This document shows positions 9,096 to 16,802 of a stretch of 51,976 nt of DNA, piece by piece (positions within the stretch are counted from its first letter, which is position 1; each line of letters begins with the position of its first letter). The position numbers and the translations under genes were made by a program. The stretch spans positions 1-51,976 of the forward strand of contig NZ_AJLK01000177.1 of the NCBI RefSeq assembly GCF_000317205.1. The letters run 5' to 3'. The notes under the pieces were generated by a model that saw nothing but the letters and a program-made list of their open reading frames with translations, was not told the origin of the DNA and ran no database searches. Source of the stretch: Fischerella muscicola PCC 7414. GTDB taxonomy: Bacteria; Cyanobacteriota; Cyanobacteriia; Cyanobacteriales; Nostocaceae.

Positions 9096-9834
9096 AATCC
9101 CCGAGCCTCTGGGGCACAACTATGTAACCTGTAGTGCGATCGCCTAGTACTAGGTTACGTTGTTCTCCCCAATACCACCAATATGCTGCTACGTAAGCAC
9201 AGATTAAGCTATCTAGTTTGTCTTCGGCTGCTTTGAGTATTGCGCCTGTGGTTGGGATTTGGGGGAGAAGTGAACCGCAGAGGCGCAGAGGACACAGATG
9301 AGGATTGAGAGTAGGTAGGGTTTGTGTAATGTAATTGTAGAGTTTGATGAGTTCTTGGTGGCGATCGCTCAGGCGTCCTTTTTTATACTTGAGGATGTGT
9401 TCTAGGTTGAAGAGATGGACTATGGCGGGGTGGGGAAAGACTTCGATTTGATATCTGCCGGGTTGTTGCGGTTCGATGGTGGGGGCGTGGGCGAAACCAC
9501 GAGATTCTAGTTCTAAGCCAAAGTTAATGGTGCGTTGGGCGAAGGGAAGATTCAAATTGGCGGGGTAGCAACCAGCGTGGTATTTACCGAAGTATTTATG
9601 GGTGAGTTTGTCCGGGAGGCGGCTACCGGTGGCGTTGGGGATGAGAGTCGGGGCGTCTACGGCGATGACGGCACTTTCACCTGGTGGAACGCAAGTATCT
9701 ACCCAGTTGAGGATGTCTGCAATTACTTCTTTGCGATCTAAATCGAGGATTTGTAGTTTCTGATCTGCCCATTCTATGCAGCATAGTCCACTTGGTTGCG
9801 ATTTCCAGCCTAAGTCAATGCCTAAAAATTTCAT
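9007..9834 (-). CDS. DUF429 protein (predicted RNase H-fold nuclease)
   Basis: The protein starts MKFLGIDLGWKSQPSGLCCIEW, where GIDLGW is the first acidic motif of this RNase H-like family; AVDAPTLIP supplies a second conserved Asp. I prefer the ATG at 9834 to the one at 9846, because the extra four residues overlap the end of an older PIN gene and add nothing conserved. About 275 residues is slightly long for DUF429, because the C-terminus (GSGKGDKGDGEMGGWG and onward) is translated from intergenic repeats. The physiological role is unknown. It stands alone, convergent with glgP. Confidence 0.85.
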   Translation of the reverse strand: MKFLGIDLGWKSQPSGLCCIEWADQKLQILDLDRKEVIADILNWVDTCVPPGESAVIAVDAPTLIPNATGSRLPDKLTHKYFGKYHAGCYPANLNLPFAQRTINFGLELESRGFAHAPTIEPQQPGRYQIEVFPHPAIVHLFNLEHILKYKKGRLSDRHQELIKLYNYITQTLPTLNPHLCPLRLCGSLLPQIPTTGAILKAAEDKLDSLICAYVAAYWWYWGEQRNLVLGDRTTGYIVVPQRLGDYGSGKGDKGDGEMGGWGDTRNSQCPIPDP

Positions 9835-9842
9835 CGGTTTTA

Positions 9843-9966
9843 TCACCAGGTTATTTTAACTGGATACTTTGCTATCAAAGGATCACAACTAACTAAAATT
9901 ATATTTTCGATATTTGATTGAGTAACTAATAATCTATCAAAAGGATCTTTGTGATGGAAATGTAAT
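9843..9966 (-). pseudogene. C-terminal relic of a PIN-domain (VapC-like) toxin
   Basis: On the minus strand one frame reads HHKDPFDRLLVTQSNIENI, then ILVSCDPLIAKYPVKITW and a stop at 9845-9843. This is the typical end of a PIN toxin (HHxDPFDRLL...Q, then the last Asp). Nothing corresponding to the first ~85 residues is present: upstream the sequence turns into GTAATTACGAATTACG-type repeat and group II intron material. The fragment is therefore dead. Confidence 0.7.
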
Positions 9967-10019
9967 GCGTAATTACGAATTACGAATTATCAATACAACT
10001 AAATTCGATCTATACCAAG

Positions 10020-10080
10020 GAGCCAGAAATCTCTGACAAGGAAATGGCAGCCTTAGCGCAACATGGTAATGGGCGATCGC
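10020..10080 (+). pseudogene. Possible relic of an antitoxin-like ORF
   Basis: One frame reads KEPEISDKEMAALAQHG and then stops; just upstream, another frame reads INTTKFDLY. Together they resemble the N-terminus of a small antitoxin-type protein broken by a frameshift. This is weak evidence based on composition only. Confidence 0.25.
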
Positions 10081-10111
10081 AATAAGTACCCACGTCAAGG
10101 GTCAATCTGGA

Positions 10112-10134
10112 GAGGAGCCGTGTGATTGGAAACA
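10112..10134 (+). mobile_element. 5' half of domain V of an outer group II intron
   Basis: The sequence GAGCCGTGTGATTGGAAACA (10115-10134) is the 5' arm and GAAA loop of a group II domain V. It is interrupted at 10135 by a second intron and resumes at 11172 with TTCATGTCCGGTTC. Joined, the two parts give exactly 34 nt, the canonical domain V length, with GAGCCG pairing to CGGUUC. Intron domains I-IV of this outer copy are not recognisable upstream. Confidence 0.7.
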
Positions 10135-11171
10135 GTGCGCCGTGGTATGCGCTGATTTGATTACCAACAAAGTTGGTTGGAGTTCAGGGTAACTGACTCC
10201 AAGGCGAACAACTAACCTAGACTTGAAAGAGCGAGGGGAAAAGAGCATGTTCGTAAAGCGGGGAGTAATAGAAGACGTGTAAATTACAGTCCCGCAACGC
10301 CTGAACGATATGGCTAAAGCTGAATTGCTTGAATCCTAATATCCAGAGGTGGAACTTCACATCCTTCGGTAGCACGTCTGTACACCGATGTCATCTGTAA
10401 CCATAAATTAGACTTTTGTTTATGGTACGCCCTGACAGATGAGCGATAAGTAATGAACTTATTTAAGGATATGAGTAGAAGCCTAAGTCGTTCTAAACGT
10501 TCATCAGCAAAGGAACACGGGATTGCCTACGGGACGCGAGTCCTATGGTAACGGAGTTCCAATAGTAGTCATGGGAGTTACGCCCCATCAAGGAGAACGG
10601 GAGAGCCGTTTACAGGGCAAAGTGGAACAGGTAATTAGATGTAACAGAAGTCGAGAGGTACGCAGGATGCGAACAGCCGAAACGATACTGAACATCATAC
10701 GTACACGCGGACAACGTGGGTTGCCAGTAGAAGATGTGTATCGACTACTATACAATCTAGATTTATATTTACGTGCCTACGGCAAGCTAAACAGCAATGC
10801 GGGTGCAATGACACCTGGCGCAACACCGGAAACAGTGGATGGGATGTCCCTGGAGAAAGCTAATAAATGTGAAATTTGCGGAGCAACGGACAATATTGAA
10901 GTCCACCATATTCGTAAACTAGCAGATATTAAGCAAAAAGGTCGTAAGGAACGCCCCGAATGGATGCTTAAAATGTCAGCACGTAAACGTAAAACTCTTG
11001 TAGTTTGTTGTCAATGCCATGAGAAAATCCAATACGGACGCTACGATGGTGACACTCTCAAAACGTAATGATTACTGGAAAGCTACGTGATACGGAAACG
11101 GTCATGCGTAGTTTGGAGGGGGGTGGTTGGAAAAGTGCCAGTAATGGTAACTCGTTGGCTACCCACCCTAC
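10135..11171 (+). mobile_element. Group II intron (inner, about 1.04 kb) inserted in another group II intron
   Basis: The element starts with the group II 5' consensus GTGCGCC at 10135. It ends with a domain V hairpin (11081-11114, GCTACGTGATACGGAAACGG and its return arm GCGTAGTT), then domain VI and the terminal CCCTAC at 11171. The ribozyme ends therefore look complete. The encoded protein (10667-11068) lacks most of the reverse transcriptase, so mobility would need a helper maturase. Removal of 10135-11171 restores a 34-nt domain V in the flanking DNA, which fixes the boundaries to within a base or two. Confidence 0.82.
10667..11068 (+). pseudogene. Internally deleted group II intron reverse transcriptase/maturase
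   Basis: The frame begins with the family's usual start region MRTAETILNIIRTRGQRG and the RT-0 segment VEDVYRLLYNLDLYLRAYGK (through NAGAMTPGATPETVDGMSLEK). It then jumps near 10855-10861 to a C-terminal HNH-type endonuclease region (NKCEICGATDNIEVHHIRKL, then VVCCQCHEKIQYG). All catalytic RT blocks, including YADD, are missing. Intact relatives exceed 500 residues and only 134 remain. The frame is open up to 10523, but that extra part lies in ribozyme sequence. The deletion preserved the reading frame, so a small RT0-HNH protein could still be made. Confidence 0.85.
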
Positions 11172-11226
11172 TTCATGTCCGGTTCTGAAACCCAGCATGG
11201 GGGCGACCTGCATGCTTAGGTTAACG
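11172..11226 (+). mobile_element. 3' half of domain V and domain VI of the outer group II intron
   Basis: TTCATGTCCGGTTCTG completes domain V. A domain VI-like stem-loop follows (GCATGGGGGCGACCTGCATGC), and the intron probably ends at about TTAAC (11221-11225). Only the end of this intron is present. Confidence 0.65.
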
Positions 11227-11373
11227 GCTTGTATCCCATTATTTGCGGTCAACATTCTTTTAGTAATACCCAATTGGTTAACTTTTCCAGCAAATAGACA
11301 GGGACAATAACGAGGATTTCTAATATTATCACCTATTTTATTTTGCAATAAACGTTGCAAAATTGTAATAAAT

Positions 11374-11662
11374 TTGTTAAATTTAATTTATGCGATAACT
11401 CAAAAACAAAAAGCAGAACTTATAAAAAGTGATTTAGTGGCTGAAGAATTCGGTAGGCTAAACAACTACGCCATCGAACCTAACAATAACGTGATGGATC
11501 AGCTTCAGTTTGGCTTTAATTCAGTATGCAGAAAAATGAACGGAGACGTTAGCCATGATTGGTTTTGTTTCGTTCCTGGTTCTAGTAGTCCTGACTAAGC
11601 ATACACAGGCTTCTAACAAATTGAGCTTCACTAGATATCCTCAACACTTTTGCAAAATATAA
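11374..11662 (+). pseudogene. Frameshifted high-light-inducible (HLIP/SCP) protein
   Basis: Frame one carries the usual HLIP lead GRLNNYAIEPN and LQFGFNSVCRKMNG, then runs into unrelated residues and a stop at 11598. Shifting by one base at about 11542-11547 gives TLAMIGFVSFLVLVVLTKHT, the chlorophyll-binding transmembrane helix of HLIPs, ending at 11662. The pair together would be one protein of normal layout ([12 protein letters not shown] helix). One extra base in AACGGAGACGTTAGCC (family expectation: NG-R-LAMIG) explains the break. The start is uncertain: no ATG is in frame, and TTG 11374 or GTG near 11437 are candidates. HLIPs bind pigment and protect photosystem assembly under high light. 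Confidence 0.75.
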
Positions 11663-11673
11663 GGATGAAACTA

Positions 11674-11910
11674 ATGAGAACTAATGTTGGCTTAACTAAT
11701 CCCTCTCTGCTCAATCCCGTTGTCTTCAGATCCAGTTTCAATCACTTTGAGAAAATCAACGCAACTCAAGCTTGGTCATTGTTTTTCACTGGAGGTAAAG
11801 AAGATAAGGCACTGGGTCTAAGCTCCACAATAGGTCGTTTTTTCAACCTTAGCTTGATCGCGATCGCTATTGCAAGTATCTTCTGGACTTTCTGTCTGCG
11901 ACCTTTTTAA
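11674..11910 (+). CDS. Small hypothetical membrane protein in the HLIP-OCP gene group
   Basis: A 79-residue protein with one C-terminal hydrophobic helix (LSLIAIAIASIFWTFCLRPF). AAGGA at 11661-11665 is well placed for the ATG at 11674, which is preferred to 11665. I do not recognise a family. It sits between two HLIP genes and upstream of OCP, all on the same strand, so a role in photoprotection or thylakoid pigment-protein assembly is a guess from context. Confidence 0.6.
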   Translation: MRTNVGLTNPSLLNPVVFRSSFNHFEKINATQAWSLFFTGGKEDKALGLSSTIGRFFNLSLIAIAIASIFWTFCLRPF

Positions 11911-11967
11911 ACGAGCATGGAGACGAGAAGCAGAGTCATTACCAAAATTAACTCCCAGGAAACTGTT

Positions 11968-12150
11968 ATGACCCAGACAAACATCACCTCGCCAATAAAC
12001 GAAAATGATAAGCGCAATTCTTGGCTTTGGGGATTCACACCCCAGACTGAACTCTGGAACGGTCGTTTAGCCATGATTGGCTTTATATCTGCCGTCCTGA
12101 TTGAAATGTTTTCCGGTCAAGGCTTCCTTCACTTCTGGAGTATTCTGTAA
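11968..12150 (+). CDS. High-light-inducible protein (HLIP, single-helix chlorophyll a/b-binding-like)
   Basis: A 60-residue protein starting MTQTNITSP at the ATG 11968, with AGGAA upstream. It has the diagnostic motif [19 protein letters not shown], whose ExxNGR part ligates chlorophyll, in a single transmembrane helix, followed by [13 protein letters not shown]. HLIPs dissipate excess energy and carry chlorophyll during photosystem II assembly. The gene lies 78 bases before OCP in the same direction, an arrangement that suggests co-regulation by light stress. Confidence 0.9.
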   Translation: MTQTNITSPINENDKRNSWLWGFTPQTELWNGRLAMIGFISAVLIEMFSGQGFLHFWSIL

Positions 12151-12227
12151 GTCAGCAGTTGCTGCAACAAGAAGCAACAGGTTAATTTGAATCAATTCAT
12201 GTAATTTCGTTCTGGAGATTTTGAAAA

Positions 12228-13187
12228 ATGTCGTTTACTATCGAATCTGCACGCTCTATTTTTCCTGAAACTGAAGTTGCTAATGCAATTCCAGCTATAG
12301 TTGAATCATTCAATCAGCTCAGTGCTGAGGATCAGTTGGCTTTACTTTGGTTTACCTATACCGAGATGGGAGTTACAATCACTCCTGCTGCTATGGGAGC
12401 AGCCAATATGGTCTTCGCAGAAAAAACCTTGACTCAAATCAAGCAGATGTCTGCTAGAGAGCAAACGCAAGTGATGTGCGATCTGATTAACCATGCTGAC
12501 ACTCCTATCTGCCGTACATATTCATCTTTCGGCACTAATGTCAAGTTGGGCTTCTGGTATCAGTTAGGCGAGTGGATGAAACAAGGAATCGTTGCTCCGA
12601 TTCCAGAAGGTTATAAACTGTCTGCACAGGCATCAGATGTCCTCCAAACCATCCGTCAACTTGAAGGGGGTCAGCAACTCACCGTATTACAAAATATAGT
12701 CGTCAACATGGGGTGTGCTCCAACAGTGAGCTCCCAAAAAGTTAAAGAACCTGTGGTTCCACCTAAAGATATCGCACCCCGAGCTAAAGTTAGCATTGAG
12801 GGCATCGACAACTTGACAGTCCTCAGCTACATGGAGAATATGAACGCCTTTGACTTCCAAGGGGCTGTGGCTTTATTTGCTGAAAATGGTGCCTTGCAAC
12901 CCCCTTTCCAAGACCCAATTGTCGGTCAGGAGAACATCCTCGCCTATATGCGCGAAGAATGCTATGGACTCAAGCTCATACCAGAGCGGGGGATATCTGA
13001 GCCAGCAGAAGGAGGATTCACCCAGGTTAAAGTGACGGGTAAAGTGCAAACTCCCTGGTTTGGTGACAGTGTTGGCATAAATCTAGCATGGCGGTTCTTG
13101 CTCAATCCGCAAGGTAAGATTTTCTTTGTGGCAATTGACGTGCTGGCAACTCCCCAGGAACTACTTAACATGGGCTTTATCCAGTAG
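12228..13187 (+). CDS. ocp: Orange carotenoid protein (OCP) with Gln at position 155
   Basis: A 319-residue protein colinear with Synechocystis OCP. The N-terminal all-helical carotenoid domain (about 18-165) has Tyr44 and Trp110 that line the carotenoid tunnel. The C-terminal NTF2-like domain (about 195-315) keeps Tyr201 and Trp288, which hydrogen-bond the keto-carotenoid in the resting state, and Glu244. The linker is KVKEPVVPP. Position 155, an Arg in canonical OCP (VLRN), is Gln here (VLQN; codon CAA at 12690-12692). Arg155 makes the inter-domain salt bridge to Glu244 and is needed for phycobilisome binding, so quenching may be altered. No fluorescence recovery protein gene lies nearby. 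Confidence 0.95.
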   Translation: MSFTIESARSIFPETEVANAIPAIVESFNQLSAEDQLALLWFTYTEMGVTITPAAMGAANMVFAEKTLTQIKQMSAREQTQVMCDLINHADTPICRTYSSFGTNVKLGFWYQLGEWMKQGIVAPIPEGYKLSAQASDVLQTIRQLEGGQQLTVLQNIVVNMGCAPTVSSQKVKEPVVPPKDIAPRAKVSIEGIDNLTVLSYMENMNAFDFQGAVALFAENGALQPPFQDPIVGQENILAYMREECYGLKLIPERGISEPAEGGFTQVKVTGKVQTPWFGDSVGINLAWRFLLNPQGKIFFVAIDVLATPQELLNMGFIQ

Positions 13188-13260
13188 AACATGTTTAGGG
13201 TGTTTTGGGATGTGGATCCGACAAGTTCCTCAATTTAGTTCTTAAATGCTGGAGATTTTT

Positions 13261-13377
13261 ATGAATTGGGTCAAGGTGCTTGCTCAAGATGCCCTCCCCC
13301 AAGATGCGCGGAAGGCTCTGACAATTTTTCCAACCCGCGTAGAAGAAGGCAGTGTCTGGGTGGGTCTAGAAGAGTAG
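13261..13377 (+). pseudogene. Rieske-type [2Fe-2S] protein with in-frame internal deletion (38 residues left)
   Basis: The frame starts MNWVKVLAQDALPQDARK, which is the N-terminus of a cyanobacterial Rieske-type protein. It continues directly with ALTIFPTRVEEGSVWVGLEE, the C-terminus of the same family. Everything between, including both CxH cluster-binding motifs, is missing, so no iron-sulfur centre can form. TGGAGATTTTT precedes the ATG, so the mini-gene may still be translated. It lies 73 bases after OCP. Confidence 0.65.
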
Positions 13378-13693
13378 AGTTGGTAAATACTCTATTAGAA
13401 AGAGGTTATTGAAGTAGCGCCCAACCCATTTACATCTGCATAACCCTCCAAGCCTCTAAAACACGGGGTTTCTTTGTTTTTATCAAGCTCAATTATTAGC
13501 AATCCTATTCGTTGAACCTTGGGTGCAACATGAATTAAAGATTGATAGACAAGACTCCGTATTTAGTTGCAACACAGTTTTTGGAACTTTTACAAATTTA
13601 AAGATATTAACAGGCAATATTATTACAAGTATTACAGTTTTGTAAATAATTTGTTATAATAATTGTATATAACTTAAACACGAGGTCACGCCC

Positions 13694-14122
13694 ATGCGCT
13701 ACATCGATAGAGAAGGGAAGACCCTCAACCTTGAGGATTGTAGGACTGCTGAGAGTTTCTTTATGGAAGCGGAGGTGTACATATGCGAACCATGGGAAAT
13801 GCATTTCAATAAAGAAGGAGATTTAACAGCAGGAAAGAAACCGAACAAAGCGATCGCACATCTTCGTAGTGATGGCAGTGAACTGATCCCCGCTGAAGTT
13901 CAAGCGCGTAAACACAGAGACGGCAGTCAATTGCTGAACCTGCCTCTCGCAACTGGCTATACAGTAAATGACGAGGGAATGATCAATAACTACGCAATTC
14001 AGCCTGCTATGTCCTTGGCAGAGTATCCCTCACCAGAACAGCAACAGCGCTACATCTTCCAAGGGGCAGTAGCTATCCTGTTTGTTGCTCTAACACTGAT
14101 GACTGCATTTGCTGTTAGCTAG
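13694..14122 (+). CDS. ssl1498-family light-harvesting-like protein
   Basis: A 142-residue protein. The C-terminal half (GMINNYAIQPAMSLAEYPSP, then QQQRYIFQGAVAILFVALTL) matches the ssl1498 family, one transmembrane helix preceded by the EYPSPEQQ box. The N-terminal 90 residues (RYIDREGKTLNLEDCRTAES, WEMHFNKEGDLTAGKKPNKA) are an added soluble part. A GAGG motif precedes the ATG. The function is not established; the family is thylakoid-associated and light-responsive by annotation. The gene lies downstream of OCP, but a 500-base gap that contains the Rieske relic separates them. Confidence 0.8.
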   Translation: MRYIDREGKTLNLEDCRTAESFFMEAEVYICEPWEMHFNKEGDLTAGKKPNKAIAHLRSDGSELIPAEVQARKHRDGSQLLNLPLATGYTVNDEGMINNYAIQPAMSLAEYPSPEQQQRYIFQGAVAILFVALTLMTAFAVS

Positions 14123-14482
14123 TGGTCTATCGCATTAATTTTGATGCCTACAATATCCTGGACTTCTCCAGAAGCCTGGGATCTGACCACCACTAACGAC
14201 TGATAACTCATGCAATTAACTACTAACTAGGTCGTCGTGAATATTTATTGTCAAGATAAGACAGGAGGCAGCCTGGAGGGAACAGGCTTTTAGCTTAGTT
14301 AATCTTTAATAACATAGTTAGGCTTTTTCTCACCAACTTGCTTAAGTTAAAGTTATTGTTCAACAATCGGATGCGAATTTGGGGTCTGCTTCAGTGACGA
14401 AAACCCTATTGAAGAAGTCAGAGGTCAGAAGGTTAATTACAGGGGGATTCTGACCCCCAGTAATTGCACACCACTAAAGCTC
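14123..14482. other. Gene-free stretch with a dispersed repeat fragment
   Basis: No coding sequence is supported. At 14123-14152 GTGGTCTATCGCATTAATTT resembles GTGGTTTATCGCATTAATTA at about 51551-51572, beside an IS630-type gene, and may be an end of the same repeat family. GTCAGAATCCCC-like palindromic sequence lies at 14437-14458. Confidence 0.45.
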
Positions 14483-16063
14483 TTAAACTGTGACTAAATC
14501 TTGTTCCACAGCATTAGGCATAGTCAGTGGATCAAATCCTAACTGCTGAGTAATGCGCTCTCTAGCTAAAATCCGATATTGCCAAAAATGTTCCCCAGCC
14601 GCACATAAACCTAAATACATATTCAGGAATTTAGGCTTACTACGTATAATTGCCCACAGCTGTTGCCAAAACTGAAGACGAATTTCCCGGCGTTGCCAAC
14701 CTTGACGCCAGAGTAACTGGATAATTAATCTAATTCCTTTTCCGGGAGGAAAATATACTGTTTGCTGGAGGTAGGGATTAGGTGTGATGTTGAGACATTG
14801 TTCAAAACAACGTCGCAAGTAATTTTTTGGTTCGTACATTGTCCACATTGCCTCTACATATTCTCTGGCAACTTCAGCCATTGGGCGAGTAGGGACAAAG
14901 TTCATTAAGGCATTTTGATCTCCCACCTCTTCACCACCGAAACCTTCTAATAATCGCTGCTCCTGTTTTAGTCTTTGCCACAGCGCTGTGTTGGGGACAG
15001 CTTGTAAAATTCCTAGCATGGGTTGAGCGATGCTAGTTTGTTCTACAAAGGTTTGAATCCGCTCACCTGCACCGCTGCGTTCCCCATCGAAGCCAATGAT
15101 AAATCCTGCATAAATAAGTAATCCAGCTTGATGGATTTTCTGACAGGCTTCTACTAAAGGATTGCGGGTATTCTGATACTTACGAGTTACTTGCAAACTA
15201 TCTTGATCGGGGGTTTCTATACCGAGAAAAACTGCGTAGAATCCAGCTTGAGCCATTAAGTCTAATAATTCTGCATCTTCTGCGAGATTGACAGAAGCCT
15301 CAGTCCAAAAAGTAAAGGGATAATTGCGCTCCTTCATCCAAGGAATTAACTCTCGTAGCAGGCGTTTAACATTACGCTGATTGCCAATGAAGTTATCATC
15401 CACCATGAAGATTGAGCCACGCCAACCTAAATCATAGAGGTTTTGGAGTTCTGCTAGAGTCTGACTTGGCTCTTTGGTACGGGGTTTGCGGCCATAGAGA
15501 TTGATAATGTCACAGAATTCGCAGTTAAAAGGGCAACCTCGGGAAAACTGAACTGCCATCATAAAGTATTTATCCCGCTTAAGTAAGTCAAAGCGAGGCA
15601 TAGGACTTTTAGTCACGTCTGGTTTTTCACTGGCGCGAAAAATACCTTGCTCTTGATTTTGGGCGATCGCTTCTAAAAATTGCGGAACTGTAATCTCCCC
15701 TTCGTCTAAAATTAGGTAGTTAGCTCCTGCATTGAGGGCAGCTTCTGGTATTGAAGTCGGATAAGGTCCACCCACTGCTACTTTTTTCCCTAGCTGTGCC
15801 GCTTTCTGAATCTGGGCAAGAAAATCTTCTTTTTGGGCAATCATCGCAGAAAGAATCACGATATCACACCATTGCCAATCTGCATCCGTTTCTGAGCTAA
15901 CATTGCGATCGTAAAACCGAATTTCCCATTCTGTCGGTAGCATAGCAGCGACAGTAATAATACCCAGTGGGGGAATAGATGCCTTTAATCCTGCGATTTT
16001 CATGAATTCATCGTAAGACCAAAAGGTTTTAGGAAAGCGGGGATAAAGTAACAGTGCTTTCAT
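14483..16063 (-). CDS. B12-binding-domain radical SAM protein (DUF4070 type)
   Basis: A 526-residue enzyme when read from the ATG at 16063 (MKALLLYPRFPKTFWSYDEF), the usual start of this family; the frame stays open 19 codons further. The N-terminal cobalamin-binding-like domain (about 1-140) is followed by the radical SAM core with RGCPFNCEFCD (CxxxCxxC), which binds the [4Fe-4S] cluster, and by GGPYPTS and IGFDGE segments. The C-terminal DUF4070 region (FVPTRPMAEVAREYV and onward) is present. The family includes methyltransferase-like and lipid-modifying enzymes; the substrate of this clade is unknown to me. It is a single gene. Confidence 0.88.
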   Translation of the reverse strand: MKALLLYPRFPKTFWSYDEFMKIAGLKASIPPLGIITVAAMLPTEWEIRFYDRNVSSETDADWQWCDIVILSAMIAQKEDFLAQIQKAAQLGKKVAVGGPYPTSIPEAALNAGANYLILDEGEITVPQFLEAIAQNQEQGIFRASEKPDVTKSPMPRFDLLKRDKYFMMAVQFSRGCPFNCEFCDIINLYGRKPRTKEPSQTLAELQNLYDLGWRGSIFMVDDNFIGNQRNVKRLLRELIPWMKERNYPFTFWTEASVNLAEDAELLDLMAQAGFYAVFLGIETPDQDSLQVTRKYQNTRNPLVEACQKIHQAGLLIYAGFIIGFDGERSGAGERIQTFVEQTSIAQPMLGILQAVPNTALWQRLKQEQRLLEGFGGEEVGDQNALMNFVPTRPMAEVAREYVEAMWTMYEPKNYLRRCFEQCLNITPNPYLQQTVYFPPGKGIRLIIQLLWRQGWQRREIRLQFWQQLWAIIRSKPKFLNMYLGLCAAGEHFWQYRILARERITQQLGFDPLTMPNAVEQDLVTV

Positions 16064-16144
16064 GGTTGTAATTCTCTTGTTCTGAAGCTTTGCTATAAAT
16101 CCTGATTTCTGCATCTCCATTGCAGATATGCAGAAAAATCACAT

Positions 16145-16318
16145 CTAGTCGTCTGTCTCCGGAGAGATATTGAGAGTAAAAAGCAAATTTCCAGTCGTCA
16201 GGTTTTCAGCAGTTTTACAATCTGCCAAATCAAAGTTTTTTGGTAAAACTAAAAGGAATTGGGCAATACGAGCCACAGTAGTAAAGCTTTCATCAGCAAA
16301 TACCCGATGAAAAAATAA
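16145..16318 (-). other. Start-less open frame upstream of the radical SAM gene
   Basis: Within the 400-base gap one minus-strand frame is open for 57 codons with protein-like composition (VFADESFTTVARIAQFLLVL, then LPKNFDLADCKTAENLTTGN) and ends at 16145. There is no ATG, GTG or ribosome site at its beginning. It could be a gene fragment. Otherwise nothing is seen between 16064 and 16468. Confidence 0.3.
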
Positions 16319-16468
16319 TCAATTACTTCTAAGGTTACTGCTAGTTTTTCTGAACAGATTTTAAATTTTGTCTATTTTTATAAAGTAATTATACTAGCCC
16401 TTTGGTGGTGCAATCCTAAACAATACTAAGACACCAAGTTGAATTAGCAAAAAGCAGGAAGATGACGG

Positions 16469-16669
16469 CTACTGATCTTCGGCTTGGTTAAGTTTATCTA
16501 ATGCTTCCTGAAGTACTCGACGGCAAAACTCAGGATAATTCTCAATTGATTTTATTTTCTGGGCCATTGTTTTGGTAACTCTAATGGCGATTCTTTCGGT
16601 TAGGGGTTCATCTCTATCCGTTTTAAAACCGTGTTTTTTGATTTCTGGATTGCCATGTGGATTAGGCAT
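16469..16669 (-). CDS. Small hypothetical protein, possible ribbon-helix-helix type
   Basis: 66 residues; charged N-terminus, then ERIAIRVTKTMAQKIKSI and YPEFCRRVLQEALDKL, a beta-strand plus two-helix pattern compatible with a ribbon-helix-helix DNA-binding protein. The beginning is Asn/Pro/Lys rich. It is not in a toxin pair. The frame and codon use look real, but the family is not certain. Confidence 0.55.
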   Translation of the reverse strand: MPNPHGNPEIKKHGFKTDRDEPLTERIAIRVTKTMAQKIKSIENYPEFCRRVLQEALDKLNQAEDQ

Positions 16670-16802
16670 TTAGTTCTATTAATAATTTTTAGATAACTTG
16701 GGAATAATTAGGCAACAAATTGTATAGTTAAAAATATGGTGGGCAGCTTCCGCCAAGAATACTTACCCACCAAGTCCATTTACGAAAAAACAGACATTTA
16801 CT

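Noticed and set aside
9471-9490. tRNA-like GGTTCGA string
   Set aside because: It lies in the DUF429 coding region and no cloverleaf can be formed around it.
11058-11360. 100-codon minus-strand frame overlapping the intron end
   Set aside because: It runs through domain V/VI of two introns; only the part beyond 11230 looks mildly protein-like, and no family is recognised.
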